Of a stretch of 64,000 bases of DNA, positions 45,870 through 58,922 are shown in pieces. Numbering within the stretch: the first letter of the stretch is position 1; every line of letters starts with the position of its first letter. The translations under genes were made by a program, and so were the position numbers. The notes under the pieces are model-generated. The model saw nothing but the letters and a program-made list of their open reading frames with translations. It was not told the origin of the DNA and searched no databases. The DNA comes from Tubiluchus corallicola (taxonomy: Eukaryota > Priapulida > Priapulimorpha > Priapulimorphida > Tubiluchidae): NCBI GenBank assembly GCA_030141605.1, contig JAQGDQ010000346.1, positions 39,742-103,741 of the forward strand, read 5' to 3'.

Positions 45870-46085
45870 TTTGTTTCAATGTTTCGACTATTCGTCCTTG
45901 TCATGATCATCTTAGGTACTTCCCTGTATGCAACATAGCACCATAATTTGGTGCCACGTTTTCCGCTCTGCTGTCCTATCCCAAGTATCTACGCTGTTTG
46001 AGTAGTCTTTTTTCAGGACATCCAAACATGTGATCAGCTGTCCTCCTCTTGGTTTCTTTACAGGTACTAGAAGTGGTGCTGACAA
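45870..46085 (-). pseudogene. C-terminal fragment of a LINE reverse transcriptase
   Basis: The minus-strand frame reads PVKKPRGGQLITCLDVLKKD, then DTWDRTAERKTWHQIM. It resembles the distal RT tail (RxRGRPxxxWxDxxKxD ... DRxxWRxxV). It is short and isolated. Confidence 0.5.
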
Positions 46086-46261
46086 ACCACTGACTTTAAT
46101 TTTATTTTAAATTGAAATTTAAATGTCTGTGCACTCATCCTTTTGTACTGTGCGTCTGTTTTCCCTTATCATGTCGTTGTTTCGGTGCTGCTACGTTCTA
46201 AAAAGTCATGTTATGTCCCACATGTTGATGCCACGCATTCCTGTCTTCTGCCGCTGCCCAC

Positions 46262-47216
46262 AATGCATCATCCCTCAAATCTAGAGTTGTATAAGAAAAC
46301 TGAAGTTATGTACCAACCAGCCCCAGACGCCCCACAGATTCAGCCAAAGATCTTAGTGAATGGTCAAGAACTTATCTCTGTTGACAACTTCACATACCTG
46401 GGGAGCACCCTTGCCTCAGCTGCCAACATTGATACAGAAATCAACAACAGAATTGCCAAGGCTAGCGCTTCATTTGGAAGACTTCGCTCCAACGTATGGG
46501 ACAGGAGAGGCATCAGAACCCCCACAAAATTGAAGGTGTATAGAGCTGTCGTCATCACCACTCTCCTCTGTGCCAGTGAATCCTGGACATTATATAGCAG
46601 ATACGTAAAACAGCATAACCACTTTCACATGGCCTGTCTGAGGAAAATCCTGCACATCAAGTGGCAGGACAAGGTGCCAGACACTGAGGTACTTAAAAGA
46701 GCTGACCTCCCCAGCATCCATACACTCCTCAAAACACAAGTTCGGTGGGCGGGACATGGGATTCGCATGCCAGACAACCGCATACCAAAGAAGATGCTTT
46801 ATGGAGAACTTTTGTCTGGAAAGAGAAAGGTTGGACGACCAAAGAAACGCTTCAAAGACAGCCTGAAGGCTTCACTCAAGGAGCTCAGCCTGGATATCCG
46901 CTCAATGGAAACCCTTGCACAAGATCGCTCAGCATGGCAGAGTGCCATCACCTCAGGGGCTAAGACAGCAGAGGCGAAAAGAATTGAGGAGGCAGAGGAG
47001 AAGCGCAGGAGACGCAAGGCATGTGACACTGCCCAACAACAGGTCAAAACACCCAGCCTCACCTGTGCCAAATGCCAAAGAAGTTTCCAGGCCAGAATTG
47101 GCCTAATCAGTCACCTTCGAGCTCATCAAAGGAATGATAACCCCCAAACTGACTCTTTAATGTCTTTATCCCTGTCACTATGGTCATCTTCGATTCGAAG
47201 GACAAACATCATCATT
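46262..47216 (+). mobile_element. 5'-truncated non-LTR retrotransposon (RT tail and C2H2 finger)
   Basis: A long open frame starts within the RT at KKTEVMYQPAPDAPQIQPK, then FTYLGSTLASAANIDTEINN, LKVYRAVVITTLLCASESW, GRPKKRFKDSLKASLKEL, DRSAWQSAI and a C-terminal zinc finger (CAKCQRSFQARIGLISHLRA). The order matches widespread invertebrate LINE copies. The 3' end is near CATCTTCGATTCGAAGGACA and ACATCATCAT. About 300 codons are intact without a stop, so the copy is fairly young. The RT catalytic part is missing. Confidence 0.9.
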
Positions 47217-50200
47217 GAGTTCATCTATCCCAGCTCTTTTGTTATTTTTAGTGACTTTACTGTTCGTTGTATTCCATTTCCTGTAAAGGGGTTATCCATC
47301 GTTTTGCATCCTGATTGTACTGAATGTTGTTCTTTACTATCACTTCACTATATACTTTACTATATGACTTCAGCCTTGTCATGAAATACAACCACAACAG
47401 AGTACAATATTAGAAATCTTTGAATAACTGAAACATCGCGTTTACACAAAGGTTTCTCACATTTCCGACGCGGTTATATTTCTCGAGAACTCAAAAGGCT
47501 GAAGTAATAATACAGTTACATACTGCAACTTTATACAGCATAGTTTAGTAACTTATTAATGAGTACACCTCAAACATCACCGAATGTGAATCCAGAGACA
47601 ATAGGGCACTAGTCAGTGTTCCTTGTCAAAGCTTGTTTTGTCAGTTCCTCATAGTGTTTTGGTCAGTGTTGTTGTGTTTTTTATGAGATTTATTACAAGT
47701 TTCTAAAAGTTAATTATACGGCACTTAATTACAAGTCAGTCGTTCGCCTTCTTTAAGACCATTGACGTCAATAACTGACGTTAAACTTGCAGGCCTAATT
47801 AGAAAGCGGTTTTTATTTTATGCTACTTTAGTCTTTCTTTTGCGTCATATGTGGAATCTCGTTTATGTGTGAATTTCAAATTTGGTAATGAATGATGTAT
47901 ATAAATCCATTATTATTGTGATGTGACGTTAGGCGGATGAATTGTGAATTCTCCTACTGATCAACCTTAATTAGTTCTAGTGTAAGTTAAACTTATATAT
48001 AGACGCAAATAAATTTTGTAGAAGTGATTTGGATGGTTGTAAACTGTCAAAACGTTTGTCGTAATTTACTGTTATGTATTTGTCTTGAACTATGTGACAT
48101 AAATTATTGTGTTTTTATAGGCCACAGTAGGATCTATATTAGACTGTAAAATAATCAGATTCTTCAATATGCATTAAGTCGACAGTTTTGCAAATGTTTT
48201 CCAAATTTCGTTGGTATACCTTTGTCTTGTGCAAAGGCTTAAAACTGATATTAAAGTGGAAGAAAGTTAAAACCTAAAGTGTGACACATTAACGATGTGA
48301 CAGAATAAACCTTGCTTGTCATTTGTAACAATTAAATTGCGTTGTGTGCTTTTTATTTAGAAAACTAAGATAGATTAATGTTCGTTTTCCTCTACACAAC
48401 ATCACGTTAACTAAGTCAGGTGTAGGCCTAGATGGCATCAAGATTAAGGGAAATACATTTTTTACAATTATTAGCGCCGAAAATCTCTTTCAGTTTTACC
48501 CTTTTTGCGACAAAGATTTATTGGGAAATCGGCCAAAAATACTACAAATAAACCTATGCAAATTTCATAAATTACGCAGAAAACTAACTGGGCCTCTATA
48601 AGTTGTACTTGTAGCATTTACTGATTAAATATTAGAGCTGTTTATTAGAAATACCGAATTACAAATATTTCTACAACTATCTCCCAGCCCTCTTCTGAAG
48701 TTAAACGCATAAACTGTGTGACGTTTTCTTCTCGTTTCGTTTTATTAAAAATAATCGACAAACAAAGTAATTGCATAATTTTCACAGTTATAAGAGAAAG
48801 TTAATCTTCTCAAAACGCGCGAGATTTTCTTGCTCCCCACATTTTTTATGCATCGGCTTAAGTAGAAAATAATCCCTTCCAAGCGGATTAATTACTAAGC
48901 GCGTTAATTAACCAAGAAATTAATTAACTAAGAAACTAAGAATAAAATTAACAACTGAATTTTAGATTATTTTCCAATTAACAAAAGCAGAAAAGAAAAA
49001 GAAAATTTAATTTAAGTGTCTTTTAAACGAATCTTACAAATTTGAAGCCAATTCACCCGTTAAGTCGCGAAAAATTTATAATATTTTGCATTATTTACTA
49101 GATGGGCAGCAACATTTCAGCTAGGTACCGCATTAATGATTATAATCAGTTGCGGAGGACACGACATCACCAATGTAAATATGTAGGCAAGACAAGAAAT
49201 CTTAGCAGATGGACTGATGAAAAACAACAAGCAATAGACGCATTATAGAATCATAATCGCATTTTGGCTTTTCTACTGAACAACTCCAAGATCATTCAAA
49301 GACATTGTGTTCAATATTTGACAAAAATAGATGCCATGTCATTCAAAGGTAACCTGTGACACTTTTTTACATTTGTCCACTCCAAGCATGCTGCAAGTAC
49401 AGGACAATCTATTGTCAGACATTTCGTTTTTGTGGGCAAAAAATCCTAGTATCTTGATGGGCCTACTACTGCAATGCTAACATGCTTTCGTTGGATTAAG
49501 AAACCGCGAATCATATCTTTTTCAGACTATCGTTATGAAATCCAGTCTGCTTGCTTTTAGCTGCTTCCTGTATATTGTTATGATAATTCCTTGATGAGAT
49601 CATAATTCTAAATCATAATACCCTAAGCAAGGTGTTTTCCACATTATAGCCTGCCTCAGACGTTGCTCAGACTGCCAGGTGTTCCATACCACAATGTGAC
49701 CTACAGTGTGGATGTGCTAGCCCTTTGGCTAGTTTTGAAATATTTTGTACCCGCAGTTTATAGCTATCATCATAACCTGTCATTGAAGTTAATAACTCAA
49801 CAAGCTACACAAATGTGGTCATTTATTTATTTGACTGCATTTGATGAAGTTATTTTACCGCATGTTGCAAAGGGTATACCTGCGCATACTGTATACCAGC
49901 TATAGACCCACCATGTTACTGATATATGTTTTTTGTGATGCAAAACGAACAAAAAATTAACAAAAGATTGCCTCGACGTAACTCCTATGAAATTATTACT
50001 CGAATTAACCCTTAAAACGCCATTATTTGTAAACAGAAAGTCCATTTTGCCAACAAAAGTTCACGTTTAATTTACGTAAATTTGATTTTACTTTTAACAC
50101 TTTATAACTTGAATGAAAAAAAATCAAGTTACTTTATGATAAATAATTTGCAACAATGGTACAATGCCAATGAGACTACTCGATATTTTAAGAAACTCCG

Positions 50201-53200
50201 GTGTAAGGCCGCAGAGTGACCCAAAAACACATGCGATTCCAGGTTTTTAAAATTCGAAAATCACGATAAGTGTTTGCATGAGGTTAACGTAATAATTTCG
50301 TGAAATTATACTAGTTACATGCTGCGTAGTAATCTAGTCTTCAAAATGCGACACGACGACGCCAAGTTGTAACTTCTGGTCTATTTATGTTACTCCAATA
50401 ATAAAACTATGATACTAGCATGACCTAAGCATGAAAAGTAAGAACGATTTTATAAGCTTCGCGTGCCACAAGGCTGTGAAACATTTTTACTGCGTTGCAA
50501 ACACACGCAGTTAGCTGTAAGCAACATTCACATTTAAAAAACATTCAAACCGATTGATTGTGATTCGCATCTAGTCGAGGGAAAAGTCACATTATTTTTT
50601 TAACGTGAACAATACTATAACTCTACGTTTTTCTTAGGCAGTTAGGTAGGTAGACAGACAGGCAAGCAAGCAGTCGGCTAGGCAGTCAGGCAAACAAACA
50701 GACAAACAAACAATAGACGGGTCAGTGAGCTTTTGAATTATATGGTTTGTGGCCAAGTTTTGTTGTAGATGTGGATTAGCTTACACTTTTAAATCATATA
50801 TCGACGTACATTTATGGATTGGAGTATCTAGTGGGCTTATGTGAACTTAGACGATGTCTTGTTGATTGGAAGTTGGTTAATTGTTATCAGTCGACATTGT
50901 CGTCAAAAACTATTTAACCTCGTTATAGGCAATGGCTATTTTTAGAAGTTGCGTGTGACACTTATGCTAATACTATCTCAGCATTTTGAGGCGGTATGCC
51001 CCACATTTTTAGCAGTCATTCACTGTTGGTGTTGCCACTAAGTATCTTGACATTGATGTGTTAACTGTCACTAGAGAAGGATATTGCTGTACCTTGTAAA
51101 CTTTCACGAAAATTACCACATATTGCACACTTACCGTTTAATCTGTTGTTTGACTGCAGTTGATCTGTATCTCGAGCTGACCAAATACGAGTAAGCCCTC
51201 AAAAATAATTTCTCGTTTTTAATTTTCGTTGCATGAGTAATTTCGTCTGTTACCATTTCAAAATCTTTTCTTTTCTACCATTAGAATTCATACAGCAGAT
51301 ACTAATTACTTAATTGATACTATTTTTGGAAATGCTTTTGTGTTAAAAATCGTTAATCCAACTGTCTTGACAAAAGGTGGTGTAATACATATAGAGCTCT
51401 CCCAGTTATTCCCAAAAATTTTAGTTCATTTACACCTGCTTATTCTCAAACATTTCGCTTTGTCTGTTAAAAAAATAAAAAGTTTAGTAAACTGAGAAAG
51501 TAAAATATTTTTCTTAATTTAAGTTCAAAGTCTTCATTTGCTAAATCGGTATGACTCATGCTAACCTATTCGACCGGAATCATTATGGCATTATACTGTG
51601 GCAATTAATAATGTTTATCTGAGTATTCGGTAGTTTCCACCTTTATAGTTATTTGCTTGGTAATCAGTGACCACTCACGGTAACGGCTATAATTACAAAA
51701 AGTAACAAGACTGAGTGAATTTAGCTCCAAATCTGCGAGATGCCGCGACCGTGTTTACACCTGACTATATCTGATCGAGTGTGGTTAAGTCGTGTCAAAA
51801 CTTCGTCAGGCTCAAAAGTGTGTGTACACTGTTTCTTGCACCGTGCACGGGCTTTGAGTTAACTGCGTCACTTAATCACTCGATATGGACACGTCCGCTT
51901 TTTGGAAAAAAAAATAGTTAACACACGGCTACACATACACGGTTACCCACACATTCAAAAACATTGACTAAGGTGTCTACCCTGCTAGTTTTGTGTCTAC
52001 TTACCACAGTTTAGAGTTATTCAGTGTTACGCATTCTGGCTCCTATCTCGGGCCCTTAAAGAATCCCTGCTTTTTGAAAGTCCAGCTACACACCAACCCC
52101 ACATTAGCTAAATACTCAGATAAATGGAATTTATCTCAAAGCCTTATGAGGAATTGAATGGCAATCGAAAAACTGATCGATGCTAGTGTTCACCACACCA
52201 ATTTCAAGACCCGTGCTGCATATATATCTATCCTCTAAGTTTCTTGACTCTAGTCCTCTGCTTTTGTGAGTTAAAATAAATTAAAAAGTGTAAAACTGGA
52301 TGACTAACATAATGAAATGAAAAATCGGCTTATGTGTTCTCCTAGATCCGGACGCCAGCGGTCGCTTATAAAAATATGAATAAACGGTCCAGTCATATAG
52401 AATAGTTGCAACCATGAAGTCCTATGTTAACAGTAGGAGCGCGATTATATTCTTTAAGTAACTAAGATAGCACTTGCAGTTGCTTAGAACATAAAAAATA
52501 TTCTGATAAAGATTTCCGCACGTAAGCGACCCGAGGGAAAATATGATTTGAAAGTAGCTATTCTGCATTTAGAAGTGTTCAGGATAATGTCAAACTACGT
52601 AAAAAATAACTAAAAATGGCGTAACAGACGTATCAGTGACAGACTTTGTTATTTTGGGTAATAATTATATTTCTAATATTAAGTTACGCATAGTATTAGC
52701 TATTTTATGCAGAATGCAGAAAACCTGGCGCTTTATTCTGGTACTTTACAAGTTATATAGGGAAATTTTGTTTGTGTAGTGTTACATTTTAAGGTTATTA
52801 CCTGCCGTTGCATAAGGCGCACAACATTGGCAATTTGGTGCTCTTTGGGCAAGCAGCATAATATAAATTATGAAATGAGCTTAAATCCATCAGAAATACG
52901 ATTGTTGCATAGTGTGGTACCGCCAAATCAGTTACCTAGTCAACTAGCCGTTTTATTTTTTTGCAAATAAATCCGCATTTTTTAAACAAAGTATTAAATT
53001 TCATAAGAAGCGTAACTGCGAACGTCTTAGCCAGCCCTCGCAACGACATTACGGTGCTTAGCCTTATACCCGCCCAGCGACCTCAATCTAATCAAAGGCT
53101 TATTTTCGTTATAAAAAATCACAAAAGCGGGCTTTGTCATACGAACTTGCGCGGTTTAAAATGCTACTTTTTCTTTTTGTAAAGCCAAAAATAACACTTT

Positions 53201-56200
53201 ATCTGCCCTACAGAGATTTTGGTCCTTTCTTAGCTTAGGTCAGTGATCGACATTGGCCTCCGAGTTGTTGGAGTGGGAGGGTCGCCAAGAAGTGCAAAGT
53301 TTATTGGAGGAGTTACCATATCAGAGTTTTAAGAAATAAAACATGATATCTAAGGCGTGAAAATTTAGCTTTCACATTTTAATGTTAAGCAATTTAAATT
53401 TGTTTTTTTAAAAGTAAGTATATCGAAATAATTCCAAAATTACCAAAGTAGCCAAACATCTCCAGACTGTCCCTAACGCCACCCCTAGCACTCAGTTGAG
53501 ATACAACAGGGTGACATATAACCTAAAATAATACTGTTATTATCTTTGACATAACTGTGATATGAATGAAATTTTCCGCACTGTTTTTCTTACGTGACAT
53601 TTCTGCAAAAATTATTATCAGCGCTACGCCGGTGGGTACACAAAGAGTTATACGAGTGAGTTAAAACGATCTTTACCAGGGCATGAAAATTTTTTCGTTT
53701 ACACTTTAGCGTAATAGGCTTACTAGCTATACCACTATACAACAATAACATCGGCAGTTGGACTGTATTTGTTAGTTGCGCCGACTGCAGTAAGTCAGCA
53801 AAACAATAAGTTCACAGTTTTCAACCTAACAATATATGAATCAGTCAGTTAAAATTATTATATTTAATGATGACAAACTTAGACTCTCGACAACATACTT
53901 TAATCACTTTAGTCATGTACAGCTAGTAGTTCCTTTCTCAACAGTCTAATTCGGATTAAATTTCAACATGTTGGCCCTTTCACGGAATTAAAATTGTTTA
54001 TTTGCAAGCTATATTCTACCTATAACGAATTGTCGCAAATACTCTTACTGTGAGCATTACATTGTATTTCATTTTTGACTCTACTAACTACGTAAAAGCA
54101 TTAACGTTAAAGCAAGCGCCATGAGCAACTGAGTACCAACATACCTGTTTGGAGGCTGTAGATATTATGCGTAAGTGAATGATAATTTGTTTTCGTAATT
54201 AATCAAGTTGATTTTGAAGGTCACGTATAGGTAATGCAAACTAATGAGTTGGCTTCATGTGTACAGCATACTCGTGGCTTGTGTGCTGAGAAAGCAGTAT
54301 GTGGGCTTTTCATAGTAAAATTAAGAATGACGTATGTAATGTTTTTCAGCTCGCTGAATATCAGCTCCTCCGAGATGCCAAATAAAAGCAAACAAACCGA
54401 ATTGCCTAGGGAAGTTATTAGATGTGATTGTACAACTGTTTTTAATTATTTTTCCCATCAAAGTTGACTACAAGACAAAATAACAATGATAAATACGTGT
54501 TTACCTAATTCCTAGTGTTGTGATTATGTAATTATTATTAATTATCATATTTTAATACTCACAAAATGGTTTCCTCCGAGTTTTTTTAAGCAAAATCAAT
54601 TTATTGACTGAGTGATGGTTTATTGACTAAAAAGAATTAGATAATGCAGATCAGTATCATAATAAAAACTTTTTTAGTCCAGTTAACACTTCCTACCTTT
54701 GGCCTTGGACACGCTTGGGAAGTCCTGTTATTGTGTACATATTCTACTACATATTCTCTTTGTGTGCCTTTTACATATGAAGTCTCTACCAAAATAAATA
54801 GTATAAGATATATAGTTACATAATAATACATAATACACAAAGTTATAACTTATAGCAGTGAATCTGCTATTTGGAAATTTTGACTTCAACAGAAATAACA
54901 CAGTTACAATTGTGTTGAGAATGAAAACTAGCGTGCGAACTCGATTTTTACCTTTCGGCATTTCTTTACGCCATCATTAGCAAAATACACGTCAGCCCTA
55001 CATACAAATAATAGAATTAGTAAATCAAATCAAATCAAATCAATTTATTTCACTCCAGCAATACATATATATATAATACATCAACATACAATATTATTGA
55101 AAAAAAAACAGTATAGGTAAAAAAACGTTGATGAAGTCAAATTAATGAAATAAAAGAGTTGCTGTACGACACCTTGAAAGCTTGGCTTGTTAAAGTGGCA
55201 GAAATGAGTGAATGAAAGAATGGTTAGGGTCAGAAGAAATGATGGAATGGAAAAAAATAGTATGATTAGGGATAGGAAGAAGGAAAAGAGGAGAGGAAAT
55301 GACCACAATCTGCAAAGTAATTGCAAAATACTTCGGATATTCAAAATTACAAATAAACAGCGGAGAAGCCATGTATTAGGCCGAATAACTAAATTTGAAA
55401 TTTGGTACAAGTAGTAAATAGCCATCATCACGCGCAACTAATCAAAGGCAAAAGTACATCTTTGCAATTACTAATTCTATAATTGTATATAGGGCTGGCA
55501 TATATTTTGCTGATATGATGGCATAAGGAAATACCAAAATATACAAAGCATCCAATAATTTGTATCTAATGTACAAACTAATCTTCAATAAAATATTCTC
55601 AGTGGCTGTTTGTAACTGTTTGTTATAACCATGAAGTCTCATTGTATAGTTTGAGGCTATAAACTGTTTTAATGTGATTCACTAAAATAATGACTAAATT
55701 TTTGACTCCATTTACATAATATCTATGGTATAACTGCAGCAATATTTACTGATTAATATTCATTATTGAGTAATAACAATAATTTTGTTTACATATGAGG
55801 TCTGGGAATGTTTACCGTAAGAGGCAAACGAATGAAAATAAACCTAATTTGTAAGTGAAAGTTTCCCACAATGAATAAAAGCACTGATAATTGACCACAT
55901 TGAATTTCAATTATTGCAAGTTGTATAGATGAATGCCGTACAACATCAGATATTCAGCTCCAAGAATAAGGATAGAGAGGAACTTTGGCTTGTAATGCGT
56001 CTTAAATGTAGAGTTTCTTTTTTTTACTTCCAGGCAGCAATTTTACAAATTGACATGTTGCTCCTCTTTTCAGAAGGGAATTATACAACAAACTTAGCAG
56101 AAAACATTGTGGCTTGCCAAAATAATTTATGTATAACTAAGACACAAATCTGTAATTTACACATTTCTTTAAATTGTTCCTCTCAATCAACTAAGCGGGC

Positions 56201-56828
56201 TGTGCACGTCTGAGTGGATTTGAAACCTGATATGTGTCAGTATCAAGAAGCCATCGTGCCAACCAGGTCAGTGTCAATGTTCTTTGCACTGACAGTGCAA
56301 CGTTAGTGGTATTTAATAGGAATCACATGTTAAAAAGCAAGCAAAAAAACGAAAAGCGAACCGCATTTCTAAAGGAATACTTACTTAGTGTCAAATTGAG
56401 TACGTTAATATTGTTGTACCAAAAAGCCCTATATAAAACCTAAGCAATAGTCAGCAGATCAGACTTATTACCTGCAGAAAGGTTTATTTTTTTCTTAGTA
56501 AACCATGTAATGTTAAATTATGAACCGATAGAGATAAAATGAACACAGCGTGTTAAATCCATTCCATTCTATAACTCTGTTTCTGTCAAAAAAATTTCAG
56601 GTTTCCAGCCAAGTTACCGAATATAAAAGAAACAGTTATGGGGGCAAGTTTTTATATAGCAGAGCGTGGCCTATTGAATATTAATGACATATTCTGCGAA
56701 TTAAATTACATATAACCACCAAACTTACATTTAACATAAAGGAATACAGGCTAAACTGTCCAAACACCCTAGAGTGTTTCCCCTACCTTTTTCTTAGAGT
56801 GATTCTGCTTTTCTGAAGTTTTTACTTT
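47217..56828. other. Intergenic, no supported gene
   Basis: Long AT-rich stretch. There is a GGCA/CAAA-type tract at 50640-50735 and a (CAAAT)n run with AT repeats at 55024-55078. Segments at 49085-49500 and 52780-53180 have short protein-like frames broken by stops, perhaps old transposon debris. Confidence 0.45.
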
Positions 56829-57056
56829 TGATCCTTTTTCAACATGCTACAAACTTCAGCTGTTTTTTCCCTCCGCATTGCAGCGAAATCTCGACCCTCG
56901 AGTGCATCAATCATCAGCCCAAGAGGACTGTCATTCGAGCATCGGCTGATATCCAGGGTTTCCCCGTCTGAGTTCTGGAGAATCTCTTCCAAGCCATTTG
57001 TTCAATTGCGTCATGTTGTCCTTGACTTAGCGAGTCTTGTTCTTACTTCAGTTTGA
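56829..57056 (-). pseudogene. Unidentified coding relic with one frameshift
   Basis: The minus strand reads NMTQLNKWL, then after a one-base shift EEILQNSDGETLDISRCSND, SPLGLMIDALEGRDFAAMRR, EKTAEVCSMLKK and a stop. Composition is protein-like (mixed charged and hydrophobic, no low complexity). I do not recognise it; it may be a transposon ORF1 or a host pseudogene. Confidence 0.35.
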
Positions 57057-57379
57057 GTTTACTAGAGCAATTGATTCAGAGCAGAAAGATAATACATACA
57101 TACATACATATGGTTTCGAGATTAATCCCAGTTGAAATTTTAGACTGGGATGCTGAAGTGGGACTGAATTATGATGATTCATAGAAATGTATAAATGATA
57201 ATTGCATTATTATGCTATCACTTGTTGCGTTGCGCACATACTAAATTAGAAGAAACGATACTCTTCCATTTCATGATGTTTTGCGTTGTGTGTCATGTGT
57301 TGTTTAATACTCTAGGTTGTATTACAATGCATTACACTGCATTCTATTCTGTTCTGTTCTGTTCTATGCTGTCCTTTCC

Positions 57380-57457
57380 TATTCTATTCTATTCTATTCT
57401 ATTCTATTCTATTCTATTCTATTCTATTCTATTCTATTCTATTCTATTCTATTCTAT
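57380..57457. repeat. (ATTCT)n pentanucleotide microsatellite
   Basis: About 15 uninterrupted ATTCT units, flanked by related pyrimidine sequence (GTTCT before, CTCCT after, to about 57530). Confidence 0.97.
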
Positions 57458-57929
57458 TTCTTTCTCTCCTCTCCTCTCCTTTCCCCTCCTCTCCTCTCCT
57501 CCCGTCCCCTCCCTTTCCCTTCTCTAACTACCTTTCTCTTTCACACGGTTAATTGTCTGTTACTGGCGTAAAATGTCAATTTGGATTCAATGCCGTCAAT
57601 GTAAGACGACCTTTACTGCTCCTTGCCCCCATTCAAGCAAAACAGCACTTTAAGAGGCCATTTCTAAATTTCACAGAGCTTCGAAAACCGTGTGCTTGAC
57701 CTGACATATAGCAAAGCTACTTAGCTCTGACACAGGTCCCCACTCAGCTGCTATCCTTTCACCTGCTTCGAGCACATTAGGTTTTTAACACTTAAAAAAT
57801 AACAATTTGTACATGTGCTCGATTTTGTCAGCCTTTGTAAAATATCTACATTCTGTGAGTGTCATAAGCTTTGATCTTCCTCATAGTTTTTACTGACACT
57901 GCAGATCACTATCACTAGAGCACTATCAC

Positions 57930-57990
57930 TTTCGCTTGATCAGTTTCGAACCCGGGAAACCTCAACTGTCTGCTCAACTGTTACTGGGGC
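57930..57990 (-). mobile_element. Weak tRNA-like SINE head
   Basis: On the minus strand, TTTCCCGGGTTCGAAACTG is a good box B. No box A or tail was confirmed. Confidence 0.25.
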
Positions 57991-58379
57991 AAGTCAGTCA
58001 AAAATAACGCCGTTTAAGTTTCCAGTTCAAACAAAAACTTCGCTATGAGAATATCGTCTTCCTAAGTGAGATGTTGTAAGATGGGGGAGTAGAGCAATAT
58101 GGGGAGTAAGGCTAGATGTTTAATGATCTGGGTTGTAAATGCCGCCAGAGAGGGTGGTTTCAGAAAACAGCTCATTGCAATGAAATTAACCGGAAATATC
58201 CCTTGCTTTTGTTGTGTAAAACAATAGAAGTTGGCATAGTAGCCGAATAACTTTTTATTTAACAAATGTTTTGCACCATGTAGAGCATTGCCAGTGTTGA
58301 TGAAAATTCTAAATAATAAAACAACTTCAAGTACATCCTAAAAATAAACATACAATCCAGTTACAACGTATTCGATAAT

Positions 58380-58922
58380 GAACTGTCTGCTGAAAAAAAC
58401 TTGTACTCTGTGAGTAACAAAGTACGTCTGGGACTATTGAGCAAATTGACATTACCGTTTAACGTTGTAGTAGTTTCAGACGTACTCTGTTACTCACTTA
58501 GTGTGCAAAATAAAGTGGTTGGTGAAAATACTTGTGCACGTGAGTAACAGAGTACGTCTGGGACTATATGAGCAAATTAACATTAACTTTTAACGTTGTA
58601 GTAGTTTTAGACGTACTCTGTTACTCACTTAGTGTGCAAAATAAACTGGTTGGTGAAAATACTTGTGCACTGTGAGTAACAGAGTACGTCTGGGACTATT
58701 TGAGCAAATTAACATTACCTTTTCATGTTGTAGTAGTTTCAGACGTACTCTGTTACTCACTTAGTGTGCAAAAAACTGGTTGGTGAAAATACTTGTGCAC
58801 TGTGAGTAACAGAGTACGTCTGGGACTATTTGAGCAAATTAACATTACCATTTAATATTGTAGTAGTTTTAGACGTACTCTCTTACTCCCCGAGTGTGCA
58901 AATATTTTCACAAACCAGTTTA
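58380..58922. repeat. Tandem array of four hairpin units (about 130 bp each)
   Basis: Each unit has GTGAGTAACAGAGTACGTCT(G) and, about 45 bases later, its inverted partner CAGACGTACTCTGTTACTCA(C). Left arms start at 58410, 58540, 58672 and 58802. The loops (GGACTATTTGAGCAAATTAA...) and the spacers (ACTGGTTGGTGAAAATACTT) are conserved too. The outermost flanks, AACTGGTTGGTGAAAATA and TATTTTCACAAACCAGTT, are also inverted, so the last unit lies inside a longer palindrome. Confidence 0.95.

Noticed and set aside
58380-58922. CRISPR array
   Set aside because: Repeats are internally palindromic with conserved spacers, and the window is an animal genome.
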